In this document: positions 52,421 through 62,200 of the stretch, in pieces
Layout of the letters: each line of letters opens with the position of its first letter
Numbering within the stretch: position 1 is the first letter of the stretch
Origin: Woeseia sp037968755
Lineage (GTDB): Bacteria; Pseudomonadota; Gammaproteobacteria; Steroidobacterales; Woeseiaceae
Direction of reading: 5' to 3'
Length of the DNA stretch: 64,000 nt
Assembly (NCBI GenBank): GCA_037968755.1
Contig: JBBKWB010000108.1
Span: 1-64,000, forward strand
Notes under the pieces: model-generated
Databases searched by the model: none
What the model was told of the DNA's origin: nothing
The model's input: the letters and a program-made list of their open reading frames with translations, nothing else
Translations under genes and position numbers: made by a program

Positions 52421-53011
52421 ATGAAGCACATATCCCAGAAAGGCTTTTCGATCTACGAGCTGATGATCACCTTGCTGATTGTCGGGGTACTCCTGACTAT
52501 TGGTTTGCCAAATCTCAGCGACTTTACTCGAAACAGCCGCATTTCGGGCACCGCCAACGACCTGCATTCGAGTTTCATGCTTGCCCGGTCCGAAGCGGCG
52601 CGTTCCAAGTCCAACGTGACGATTTGCAGTAGCGCAAATTCAACGGCTGCCAATGCGAATTGCGATGGCAGTCCGTTCGACTCCGGCTGGATAATTTTCG
52701 TCGATCTCGACGGCGATATCGATCGCGACGCGGTTAACGAGCCTGTCCTGCGGTCGCACCCGGCAATCGATGCGAGCATCGACATCACGACCAACGCCGG
52801 TGCTGCGTATTTTAGCTTCGCACCAACCGGACTCGGTCGTGGCGACATTGCCGGCGTGTCGCTGGTAACCGCCGTGATTTGCGACAGCCGCGGCAATACG
52901 GTCGCTTCCGGCGGCTCGTCGGCGGCACGCTTCCTGGTGGTTACACCGATCGGCCGGGCAACCGTCCTGCGCGACGTCGCACAGATTAACGCGGCTGGCG
53001 GTTGTCCGTAA
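52421..53011 (+). CDS. fimU: FimU/GspH-type minor pilin (second)
   Basis: A 196-residue paralogue of the preceding pilin. The site is QKG|FSIYELMITLLIVGVLL with Glu5. The body holds SSFMLARSEAARSKSNVTICSS, GWIIFVDLDGDID and a closing GGCP; cysteines flank the central loop and the C-terminus. Both pilins share YEL rather than the usual IEL after the cleavage site. ATG 52421 is preferred to GTG 52400. It probably caps the pilus with PilV/W/X and PilY1. Confidence 0.88.
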   Translation: MKHISQKGFSIYELMITLLIVGVLLTIGLPNLSDFTRNSRISGTANDLHSSFMLARSEAARSKSNVTICSSANSTAANANCDGSPFDSGWIIFVDLDGDIDRDAVNEPVLRSHPAIDASIDITTNAGAAYFSFAPTGLGRGDIAGVSLVTAVICDSRGNTVASGGSSAARFLVVTPIGRATVLRDVAQINAAGGCP

Positions 53012-53055
53012 TGGCTGGCGTCAGACGACCGGCTCGCTGCAAGCAGGAAAAAATA

Positions 53056-53532
53056 ATGACAGCTAACACTTTCGCAAAAAATCGACGGATTCCGGGCAGA
53101 ATCCAGGGCTTTACGCTAGTCGAAGTGCTGATTGCACTCATCATCATGTCAGTTGGCATGCTGGGCATCGCCGGGTTGTATGTGCACAGCATGCAAGCTG
53201 GGCGCACGTCCTTGTTTCGCCACAATGCTGTAATCATGGCCGGCGATATCGCAGACCGGATTCGCGCTAACCCACGCGCAGCGGTAGCGTACATAGGTGC
53301 CGGCGCAGACAATGGGTGTGTCAACGGTGGTGTTAATTGCACGCCCGCACAAATGGCGGCGCACGATATTTTACTGTGGGATCAGCAAGCGCTGGATACG
53401 CTGCCGAATGGCGACGTCACGATCATCTTCAACAATGCGGTCGTGCCGCCGACGTACCAGATCACCGTAGCCTGGGATGAGCCCGGTGAGAACATGAATT
53501 ACTCCATCACCATTCCAGTATTCGGAATCTGA
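53056..53532 (+). CDS. pilV: Minor pilin PilV
   Basis: A 158-residue pilin-like protein. The prepilin site is IQG|FTLVEVLIALIIMSVGMLGIAGLY, whose VGMLG and AGL are characteristic of PilV. The body holds ADRIRANPRAAVAY and two cysteines in NGCVNGGVNC. ATG 53056 follows CAGGAAAA. It lies 44 bp after fimU and one base before pilW. Confidence 0.92.
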   Translation: MTANTFAKNRRIPGRIQGFTLVEVLIALIIMSVGMLGIAGLYVHSMQAGRTSLFRHNAVIMAGDIADRIRANPRAAVAYIGAGADNGCVNGGVNCTPAQMAAHDILLWDQQALDTLPNGDVTIIFNNAVVPPTYQITVAWDEPGENMNYSITIPVFGI

Positions 53533-53533
53533 T

Positions 53534-54523
53534 ATGACTTTTACACATAAAATTCGGCACAACGCAGTCCGCCGCCAACGCGGTATGACAATGGTTGAAT
53601 TGATGGTTTCTCTGTCAATTGGCTCGTTCCTGATCATCGGCGCAGTGCAGGTGTATAACCAGAGCCGCCAGGCTTTCGTCATCAACGAGTCCATCTCGCG
53701 AGTGCAGGAAACAGCACAGTTCGCGATGGATACGGTTGAAGCGGACTTGCGCATGGCGAGCAACTGGGGCCGACACAGCCGTGGTGCCGCGATTGAAGGC
53801 CGATCGCTGCAAGGCAATGCCAACCCCAATGGTTTGCCGGCACCCGGCGCTTGTGGCGCCACCTGGGCACTGGACACCGTGCGGCCGGTAATCGGCGACA
53901 ACAATAACTACACGCTGGTATGCGCGGCGAACGGCGGTGTCCAGGCTAATTCGGACACAGTCACGACGCGGCGTGCAACTGTCGCAGTAACTCCCTTACA
54001 AAACGGTCGGTTGCAAATACAGTCAACCCGAATCCAGGGTCAGCTTTTCGCCAATGGCGTAGTACCGCCGGCGTTTGATCCTGCCCGCTCCGAAACACAC
54101 GACCTGCTCATCAATAGCTACTATGTCGCCGCGAACTCCGCGTTGATACCTGGCGTACCAACGTTGCGTCGCAAATCACTGGTTAGCGTGGGCGGCGCAC
54201 CGAACGTCGTCGACCAGGAAGTCGCTCCTGGCGTTGAGAATATGCAGTTGCAGTTTGGCATCGATGTTGACACCGACAATACCGTCGATCGTTACGTCAA
54301 CCCTGCCGACCCTATCATTACGCCGGGCAACGTCAATTTTATTCCGACAGCGCGTGTAATTACCGCGCGGATCTGGCTAATCGTGCGTTCTGTTTCGCCT
54401 GAACTTGGCATTAATGATCAGCGCAACTACCAGCCTGGCGACGTCAATCTTGGCGTGCCGAATGACAATTTCCGACGCCTGCAGGTGTCCAAGACAATTT
54501 TGCTGCGCAACGCGCGTACATAA
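53534..54523 (+). CDS. pilW: Minor pilin PilW
   Basis: A 329-residue pilin-like protein, large as usual for PilW. The site is QRG|MTMVELMVSLSIGSFLIIG with Glu5 and +1 Met. PilW blocks include QETAQFAMDTVEADLRMA, NSYYVAAN, LRRKSL and GVENMQLQFGIDVDTDNTVDRY, followed by ARIWLIVRS. It starts one base after the pilV stop. It ends 21 bp before pilX. Confidence 0.92.
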   Translation: MTFTHKIRHNAVRRQRGMTMVELMVSLSIGSFLIIGAVQVYNQSRQAFVINESISRVQETAQFAMDTVEADLRMASNWGRHSRGAAIEGRSLQGNANPNGLPAPGACGATWALDTVRPVIGDNNNYTLVCAANGGVQANSDTVTTRRATVAVTPLQNGRLQIQSTRIQGQLFANGVVPPAFDPARSETHDLLINSYYVAANSALIPGVPTLRRKSLVSVGGAPNVVDQEVAPGVENMQLQFGIDVDTDNTVDRYVNPADPIITPGNVNFIPTARVITARIWLIVRSVSPELGINDQRNYQPGDVNLGVPNDNFRRLQVSKTILLRNART

Positions 54524-54544
54524 GAAGAGATAACGGGGATCGCT

Positions 54545-55012
54545 ATGAAATCCATGCAACTGCCAAACAAGCAAACCGGGGCCGCACTGGTCGTTGGTCT
54601 TGTGCTACTGGTTGTGGTCACAGTACTGGCTATATCCGGCATGAATACCGCTACCACTGAGCTCGCGATGGCGCGCAATGATCAGAACTACGAAAACGCG
54701 TTTCAAGCCGCTGAGACAGGACTTGAACAGGCACTGGCGCAGGGACGCTTCGATACGCTCAATATCGTCCCGTTCAATTTAAATGTGATTGGCAACGATA
54801 CTGTAGCCGGAGACATACGCTTCGAAGATTCGACCATGGTTCCCGATCGAGCGTTCAGCCTCGGCGTGGGCAGTGGCATTGCCGCCTACCACTTTAATGC
54901 GACCGCAAGAGCTGTGTCTCGTCGTGACGCGGGAATCGTTACGGATCGTGACTCGTCTGCGATACACACGCAGGCATTTTATGTTGTCGGCCCGGAAGCG
55001 CCAACACTCTGA
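54545..55012 (+). CDS. pilX: Minor pilin PilX
   Basis: A 155-residue protein with the PilX N-terminal domain: KQTG|AALVVGLVLLVVVTVLAISGM, then TELAMARNDQNYENAFQAAETGLEQAL. Position +5 is valine, not glutamate, as in several PilX/GspK-like subunits, which fits a pilus-tip role. It ends in the TGATG overlapping a possible upstream start of the next gene. Confidence 0.9.
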   Translation: MKSMQLPNKQTGAALVVGLVLLVVVTVLAISGMNTATTELAMARNDQNYENAFQAAETGLEQALAQGRFDTLNIVPFNLNVIGNDTVAGDIRFEDSTMVPDRAFSLGVGSGIAAYHFNATARAVSRRDAGIVTDRDSSAIHTQAFYVVGPEAPTL

Positions 55013-55041
55013 TGCAGTTTGCACCACTCTGGAGCCAGAAC

Positions 55042-55380
55042 ATGATCAGAAAAAGCATAATCGTTGCGCTGCTATGCGCCATCAGTATCACCACCTTTGC
55101 TGACTTTCGGACTGTAAGCCGCGCGTATGAAGCCGTCCTCGACGGCGTCCGCTTGCCCGTTTCAGTAAACGGCACGCTATCCATTAAACAATGCGCTGAC
55201 TGCACAGCTAAATCACTGCAAGTCAGTGCCGCTACTCAGTACAGCATTAACAATGAGGCGGTAGATCTGACTGAATTCCGCCGTCAGCTGCTGCAGGTCC
55301 GTGAACGCGGAACCCAGGCCGTTATCGTCAAGCACGATCTGAAATCTGATGTTGTGACATCGATTTCTGTCAGCCTGTAA
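55042..55380 (+). CDS. Small secreted two-cysteine protein preceding PilY1, copy A
   Basis: A 112-residue protein with a Sec signal (MIRKSIIVALLCAISITTFA). The mature part reads FRTVSRAYEAVLDGV, then NGTLSIKQCADC and FRRQL, and ends KSDVVTSIS. The protein upstream of the second pilY1 has the same layout (TVxRAxE, NGxLSxKxC, FR, KSDxVTS). It may take the place of PilY2, the small protein near pilY1 in Pseudomonas, but I cannot show homology. GGAG lies 8 nt before ATG 55042; an ATG at 55012 overlaps pilX. Role unknown; a PilY1 chaperone or partner is inference. Confidence 0.75.
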   Translation: MIRKSIIVALLCAISITTFADFRTVSRAYEAVLDGVRLPVSVNGTLSIKQCADCTAKSLQVSAATQYSINNEAVDLTEFRRQLLQVRERGTQAVIVKHDLKSDVVTSISVSL

Positions 55381-55413
55381 CAGAACGCGCAGCGACATCT
55401 CCAGGGGAAAAGC

Positions 55414-58400
55414 ATGTCCACGAATTATAATAATTTCAGAGTCTTAAGCTTCGCATTGTGCGCTACGCTGTTGAGCGGCGCGCCGGCGTATGCTGACGAT
55501 ACCGAGTTGCTGCTGGTTAACCCCGGTTCGAATGCGGCGTCCAAACCCAACGTGATGTTTATTCTCGATACATCGGGAAGCATGACCTCCGAGGAAGAGA
55601 CGGTCGAGCCTTACGACTCGACTAGGACCTACGCCGGTAATTGCGACTCGGATCAAATTTACTGGACGGATGTAAACGTTACGCCCGGCTGCGCCGGCGG
55701 CAATACCCGGTCTATCAACAAGGCAGCATTTCATTGCCAGGCTGCAACAAAACAGATCAACGGCATCGGCAGCTTTTCCAGCACCATGGTGCAATACCGT
55801 CAGGACCTTCTCGGCCTGGTAGAAACCTGGCAGGATTTGCAGGCCGGCAACTTCGACGACCCGGTTGAATGTCAGGCTGACTCCGGAATTCATGGTGATG
55901 GCACGACAGGCCAGGTATACGCGTCAGCGCTGTCCGGCTTGCTGAATCCATGGACGGCAAACCAGTTGCTGGAGATTTCCTGGGGCAGTTCGCCACGCAA
56001 CGTGTCCTACACAGTATTCGACGGCAATTATCTGAACTGGCGTGAAAACCCGGCGACAGTGCAACTATCTCGCAATGCAATCATGCGCTCCGTCGTAACG
56101 ACTGTCTTGAAGTCGCTCGATAACCTGAATGTGGGCGTAATGCGCTTCAATGATAACGAGGGTGGCGCGGTGATCCTGGGCATTAAGGACCTCGAGACCA
56201 ATCGCACAGAGATTATTGATGTCATTGATGGCCTGGACGCCGACGGCTTCACACCGCTGTCGGAAACACTGTATGAATCCGCGCTCTACTGGAGCGGTTT
56301 GCCGGCCTATTACGGCCAGAATGTCGACGAACACGCGACCGATCCTGGCGCACTGACATCGACACCTCCCGAGGTTTATCGCTCGCCGGTAGTGAACGCT
56401 TGCGCGAAGAATTACAACGTCCTGCTGACTGATGGCGAACCGGTTCTGGACGAAGAAACTCCGAACCTTGCACCAGGGCTCCCTGGCTTTGCGACACTCC
56501 TCGAACGGACGGCGTGCACCGGCGAGAACGAGGGCGATTGTCTGGACGATATCGGTGAGTATCTGTCACTACTCGATGCGACGCCGAATATACCAGGAAC
56601 TCAAAACGTCACCACGCACACCATTGGTTTCAGTATTGACCTGCCAATTTTGCGGGATACGGCTGATGCGTCAGGCGGCGAGTACTTTCTCGCAGATGAT
56701 GTAGAAAGCCTGACCTTGGCCTTGTTGCAGATCGTTGCCAATATCAACGAACGTTCACTGTCTTTCGCGGCACCCGCGGTTTCGGTAAATACTTTTAACC
56801 GCACGCAAAACCTGAATCGCCTGTATCTCACAGTTTTCGGCACACGCACTAATGTGCACTGGCCAGGCAACCTGAAGCGTTACGAGTTAAGCGGCACTCA
56901 GATTGTAGACGCGCTTGGCGCTCCTGCAGTGAATCCTGCCAATGGCTATTTCTTTGATACGGTACAGAGTTACTGGAGCTCGGACGGCGCAGACGGCAAC
57001 TTCGTTAAGCTGGGCGGCGCTGCAAACCTGTTGCCAGATCCTGCCAACCGCAACCTGTACACCAACAACGGCGTTGCCGATTTGACCGCCATCAGCAATC
57101 AGCTTCGCCCATCCCAGGCCGGTACGTACGCCGACGCCGACTTTGGATTGACTGGATCGCAACAAGACCCGTCAAAGGATGAGCTTATCCGTTGGATGCG
57201 CGGTGAAGACATTCGCGACGAAGACAACAATCCGGATACAGACGTGCGCTACGCTATGGGCGATCCTTTGCACTCACAGCCGGCCGCCATCGTTTACGGT
57301 GGAACCGCGATCGATCCGGAACTTGTAGTTTACGTCGGCACCAATGATGGCTATTTGCATGCCATTGATGGCGATACTGGTGAAGAACTGTGGTCGTTCA
57401 TACCCAATGAGCTGCTGGCCAACATGGCGCGGCTGTACTTTGACCCGCAGTCCTCGTTCAAGAACTACGGAATCGACGGCGACATTGTGCCGATCGTGCG
57501 GGACGAGAACAAAAACGGAATTGTCGATGGCAATGACTTCGTCTACATCCTGTTCGGTATGCGTCGCGGCGGCAGCAGCTACTATGCACTTGACGTAACC
57601 AACAAGGCGCAGCCTGAATTGCTGTGGAATGTCAGTTTCCCGAATTCTGGCCAGAGCTGGTCAGCACCCGTCATAGCCCGGGTCGATATCAATACGAGCG
57701 GCCAGAACAGCAACGATGCTGTTGTGATTATCGCGGATGGTTACGACCCCATTCACGATAGCGCTGCGCATCCCTCGACACCCGATGGCTCAGGCGCAGG
57801 CTTGCGCATGCTGGACCTCGAGACCGGCGCGGAATTGTGGCGCGCTGGCCGTACCGCCGCTGACCTGACTTTGAGCAAGATGACCCGTGCGATTCCAACG
57901 CAAGTACGTGTTCTCGACATCAGCGGTGACGGCCTCGCCGACAGGATGTATGCGTCGGATCTTGGTGGCCAGCTATGGCGTTTCGATATTGCAAACGGGC
58001 AGGCGCCGAGCAACCTGGTTGCGGGCGGCGTCATTGCACAACTTGGCGCGGAACTCGACGGCGGTAATTCAACCTCGGCTGCAGATGCACGACGTTTCTA
58101 CAATACGCCCGACGTCTCGATGTTTAGCGATCCCTTGCAGGATCGCCGCTACCTGGCCATCAGCATTGGCAGCGGCTATCGCGCTCATCCGTTTGACCTG
58201 AACGCCTCCGATCGGTTTTATTCAGTGCGGGATCCAGACGTATTTCGACAGCTCACACAGTCGGATTACGACAGCTACAACATAGTCAATGACGGCGACC
58301 TGGTCGAAGTCAGCGGTACCCTGCGAGTGGAGCTCGGCCCGGCTGATCGCGGCTGGCGGTTTACCATGCCGAACGACCAGAAAGTCCTTGCGGATTCGCT

Positions 58401-58761
58401 GACGTTCAATAACGAAGTGTTCTTCGTTGGCTTCACGCCACAGAACAGCGCTCAAGCGAGCTGTTTGCCCGGTGGTGGAAGCAATTTCCTGTATCGCGTA
58501 AGCGTCATTAACGGTGACCCGGTTGTTAACAACCTGGATACCCTGGACCCGGCTGATGCCGATGATGCCCGTCGTCAGGAACTCGCACAGGGCGGTATCG
58601 CACCCTCGCCGACTATCCTGTTCCCCAGCCCGGAAGATCCGGACTGCGAGGGAGCTGCCTGTGCACCGCCACCGATAGGCTGTGTCGGCCGCGAATGTTT
58701 CGACCCCGGGTTTGCTAATAATCCGGTACGTACTCTGTGGAGCCAGGACGGCATCCAATAG
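55414..58761 (+). CDS. pilY1: PilY1 pilus-tip adhesin/assembly factor, copy A
   Basis: An 1115-residue secreted protein (signal ending AYA at about residue 27). A von Willebrand A domain carries the MIDAS motif DTSGS from D52, with VLLTDGEP and THTIGFSID further on. The C-terminal PilY1 beta-propeller begins near residue 610 and includes VVYVGTNDGYLHAIDG. A calcium loop with Asp/Asn ligands is at 697-705 (DENKNGIVD), and DISGDGLADRMYASD is a second. The tail CVGRECFDPGFANNPVRTLW is shared with copy B. PilY1 sits at the pilus tip and controls retraction, adhesion and surface sensing. It is 33 bp after the small protein gene. Confidence 0.94.
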   Translation: MSTNYNNFRVLSFALCATLLSGAPAYADDTELLLVNPGSNAASKPNVMFILDTSGSMTSEEETVEPYDSTRTYAGNCDSDQIYWTDVNVTPGCAGGNTRSINKAAFHCQAATKQINGIGSFSSTMVQYRQDLLGLVETWQDLQAGNFDDPVECQADSGIHGDGTTGQVYASALSGLLNPWTANQLLEISWGSSPRNVSYTVFDGNYLNWRENPATVQLSRNAIMRSVVTTVLKSLDNLNVGVMRFNDNEGGAVILGIKDLETNRTEIIDVIDGLDADGFTPLSETLYESALYWSGLPAYYGQNVDEHATDPGALTSTPPEVYRSPVVNACAKNYNVLLTDGEPVLDEETPNLAPGLPGFATLLERTACTGENEGDCLDDIGEYLSLLDATPNIPGTQNVTTHTIGFSIDLPILRDTADASGGEYFLADDVESLTLALLQIVANINERSLSFAAPAVSVNTFNRTQNLNRLYLTVFGTRTNVHWPGNLKRYELSGTQIVDALGAPAVNPANGYFFDTVQSYWSSDGADGNFVKLGGAANLLPDPANRNLYTNNGVADLTAISNQLRPSQAGTYADADFGLTGSQQDPSKDELIRWMRGEDIRDEDNNPDTDVRYAMGDPLHSQPAAIVYGGTAIDPELVVYVGTNDGYLHAIDGDTGEELWSFIPNELLANMARLYFDPQSSFKNYGIDGDIVPIVRDENKNGIVDGNDFVYILFGMRRGGSSYYALDVTNKAQPELLWNVSFPNSGQSWSAPVIARVDINTSGQNSNDAVVIIADGYDPIHDSAAHPSTPDGSGAGLRMLDLETGAELWRAGRTAADLTLSKMTRAIPTQVRVLDISGDGLADRMYASDLGGQLWRFDIANGQAPSNLVAGGVIAQLGAELDGGNSTSAADARRFYNTPDVSMFSDPLQDRRYLAISIGSGYRAHPFDLNASDRFYSVRDPDVFRQLTQSDYDSYNIVNDGDLVEVSGTLRVELGPADRGWRFTMPNDQKVLADSLTFNNEVFFVGFTPQNSAQASCLPGGGSNFLYRVSVINGDPVVNNLDTLDPADADDARRQELAQGGIAPSPTILFPSPEDPDCEGAACAPPPIGCVGRECFDPGFANNPVRTLWSQDGIQ

Positions 58762-58873
58762 GCAAATTTGAGCAGTGGTTCCTAGTATAAGCGACTGAAA
58801 TCACTGAATATGCAGATATATGCCCGCAAGCCGCCCAGCGGCCAGAAAAGGGATTTTGACTGGAGTTATGAAG

Positions 58874-59221
58874 ATGAAAATTCGCCTCAGCATGTTGCTG
58901 CTCGCATTGAGCCTGAGCCTGCCAGCACTGGCAGACCTGGTGACCGTTGTTCGCGCGGTCGAAGTATCGACAACGAACATCAACGTGCCGACATCACCCA
59001 ACGGCCGGCTGAGCTTCAAGCCGTGTTCCGGCGACTGCAAAGCCGACTACCTGTCGGTTCGGCTGACGCCTGCAACACTTTACGAAGTTAACGGCGCGGC
59101 AACCGATTTCATCGGTTTTCGAAAAGCATTTTTTAACCTGGCGCGTGATACGGACCATTACGCGCTGGTCAGCTACGACGCTAAATCAGACACCGTCACG
59201 AGTGTGCTAATAGCAGACTGA
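58874..59221 (+). CDS. Small secreted two-cysteine protein preceding PilY1, copy B
   Basis: A 115-residue paralogue of the copy A protein with a signal peptide (MKIRLSMLLLALSLSLPALA). The mature part holds TVVRAVEV, NGRLSFKPCSGDC, FRKAF and KSDTVTSV in the same order. The cysteine pair is C-x3-C here and C-x2-C in copy A. ATG 58874 is used because GGAG lies 8 nt before it; an ATG two codons earlier is too close to the GGAG. It lies 112 bp after the first pilY1 and 64 bp before the second. Confidence 0.75.
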   Translation: MKIRLSMLLLALSLSLPALADLVTVVRAVEVSTTNINVPTSPNGRLSFKPCSGDCKADYLSVRLTPATLYEVNGAATDFIGFRKAFFNLARDTDHYALVSYDAKSDTVTSVLIAD

Positions 59222-59285
59222 ACACGATTGATTGTGTGACTGATTGAGCGATTAGGTCACGGAATGACTATAGAGGAACGGACTC

Positions 59286-62200
59286 ATGAATACGTCCAGG
59301 AATCGCACCGCTTGGGCTGGTGCCGGACTACTGCTGACACTGTTGATTGGCGCACCTGCATACGCAGATGACGTCGAACTGCTGTTATCTAACCCTAACA
59401 GTACTGGTGCAGACAAACCCAACATCCTGTTTATCCTTGACAGCTCCGGCAGTATGGGAACTATCGAACGCACACAGGAACCGTACATTAACAGCAATGT
59501 CTACGCAGGCAGCTGTGACCCGACCCGGGTCTACTGGACTACAGGCTCAGAGCCGCCGGGTTGTGGCACTGACAACTGGGTCAGTGATGCTAACTTTGTC
59601 TGCGCGACTGGCAGACTCCTGCTGCAGAACTCTGGCCAGTACACCGACACGATGGCGCAATTTCGGCCACGTCGTGGGGACTGGAAATGGCGTCGTCCCA
59701 GCAGCGGCGACGATGAGCTGCTGGAATGCGAAAGCGATTCCGGTGTTCACGGTAATGGTGACCCGGCAGACGTGTACGCACGCATTGGTACTAACCAGGC
59801 GCCGTTTACGAATAGCGCTGGCAGCGAAGTTGACTGGGGCAGCTCGCCAACCGAGCGCGTAATCACTGTATTCAGTGGCAACTACATGAACTGGTACAAC
59901 AACTCGCCTGTCGTTGAGATGACCCGTACCGATATCGTCAAGACGGTAACCAAGAACGTTTTAGACTCCATGCAGAATGCCAACGTTGGCTTGATGCGCT
60001 TCAACTTCAATGAAGGCGGCGTCGTCAATCACGCGATTAAGGACCTTGATAGCAACAGGGCCGCGGCCACTGCGCAGGTCGATGCGCTGCCGGCCAATGG
60101 CTGGACCCCACTATCCGAAACAATGTACGAAGCCGCCTTGTACTGGCGCGGCATGGCTCCACTTTGGGGCAGCGCTGCTACTGATCCCGCAGCGTATTCT
60201 GTAAACGTTGGTGGCGGCGGTCTCGTTACCTACGCCTACAACAAGCCTGCAAACTACGCCTGTGCGAAGAACTTTAATGTGTTGCTGACAGACGGCGAAC
60301 CAACAGAGGATCTCGGCGCTTATTACCGCGTAGATGATTTGCCCGGATATCCGAGTACGATGGGTCGTACGACCTGTACTGGCGGCTACGCCCACGGCAG
60401 CTGCCTCGACGATATCGCTGAATACCTGTCGAAAGAGGACATTAATGGCACAGTGCCAGGTGAGCAAACTGTTACGACCTACACGATTGGCTTCACCGTT
60501 GATCTTGATATTCTCAAAGATACGGCAGAAAACTCAGGTGGTGAGTACTATCTTGCGAGTGACGTTAAATCACTGACGGCAGCACTGACGGATATCGTGA
60601 CCAATATTTTCGATCGCGACATCTCGTTCACTGCCCCGGCGGTATCAGTGAACGCGTTCAACCGTACACAGCATCTTAATGATCTGTACATTTCCGTATT
60701 CCGCGCCAAGAACAAGACGCATTGGCCCGGTAATATGAAGAAGTACCGTATCAGTGACGGTGTGATCAAAGATAAAAACAACGCTAACGCGGTAGATCCG
60801 GCCACCGGTTATTTTGCGGACGGCTCGCACAGCTATTGGACGGATGGTCCTGTTGCTGATGGTCCGAACGTATCCCTAGGTGGTGCTGCAAGTCAGCTAC
60901 CTGACCCGTCGACCCGCCGCCTGTTTACCAATAAAAACGGTAACACTCTGACGGCACCGAACAACGCTATTTCGCCAAGCAATGCGGCAAGCTTCACGCA
61001 GGCCGATTTTGGTCTTACCGGTGCACCGGGCGAGCCCAGCGTAAACGACATGATTCAATGGGCTCGTGGTGTTGACGTGCGCGATCAGGACAACGACGCC
61101 ACGACAATGGTTCGCAAAGACATGGGTGATACCCTGCACTCGCAGCCTGCCTCAATTGTTTATGGTGGCTCAGGGCCGACCCTGGACGTTGTCGTGTATG
61201 TCGCGACGAACGACGGCTACCTGCATGCGATAGATGCCAGTTCCGGTGAGGAGTTGTGGTCTTTTGTTCCGGAAGAGTTGCTGGGTGATCTTGGTGAACT
61301 GTATGCAGATGACTCCGTCAACTATAAGCACTACGGTATCGACGGCGACATCGTTCCCGTTATCGCAGACAAGAACAAGAACGGCACCATCGATCCGGGT
61401 ACCGATTTTGTCTACCTGATATTCGGCATGCGACGTGGTGGCGACAATTACTATGCCCTAGACGTGACGGACAAGAACAATCCGCATATTCAATGGATTC
61501 AATCCCGTCCGCAGATGGGTCAGACCTGGTCGCCTGCGGTTGTTGCCAAAGTGGACGTCACCGGCGTCAACAGCGACAAAGCAGTAGTGATTCTCGGGGG
61601 TGGTTATGATACTACCCACGACCAGCCGTCAATGCCGGTGTTGCCTGACAATGAAGGCGCTGGCATCTTCATGCTCGACTTGCACTCCGGAGCAGAGCTC
61701 TGGAGGGCAGGTATTGATCTTCCGGCCGATCTGACGATCGCCAAGATGAAGCGTGCTATCCCTAGCCGAATCCGGGTACTGGACGTATCCGGTGATGGCT
61801 ATGCTGATCGCATGTATGCCATCGATGTCACCGGCCAGCTGTTCCGCTTCGACATCAAGAATGGAAACAGTCGCCTGAACCTCGTTGACGGCGGCGTTGT
61901 CGCCACTCTCGGAGCAGAAGGCAAGTTGTTCCCGTCAGCGGCTGAAACACGGCGTTTCTATGCTGCTCCGGACGTATCCATGTTCCTGGATGAAGAACAG
62001 AATCGACGCTATCTCGCAGTAAGCGTCGGTAGCGGATACCGGGCGCATCCGCTCAACAACTCATCCGAGGACCGCTTCTATTCATTCCGCGACCCTGATG
62101 TATTCAACCAGTTGAGTGCAACCGACTACCTCTTGTATGACGTTGCAGAGGACGGCGATTTTGTTGAGGTCAAGGGACAGAAGGATACCGTGATCAGTAT

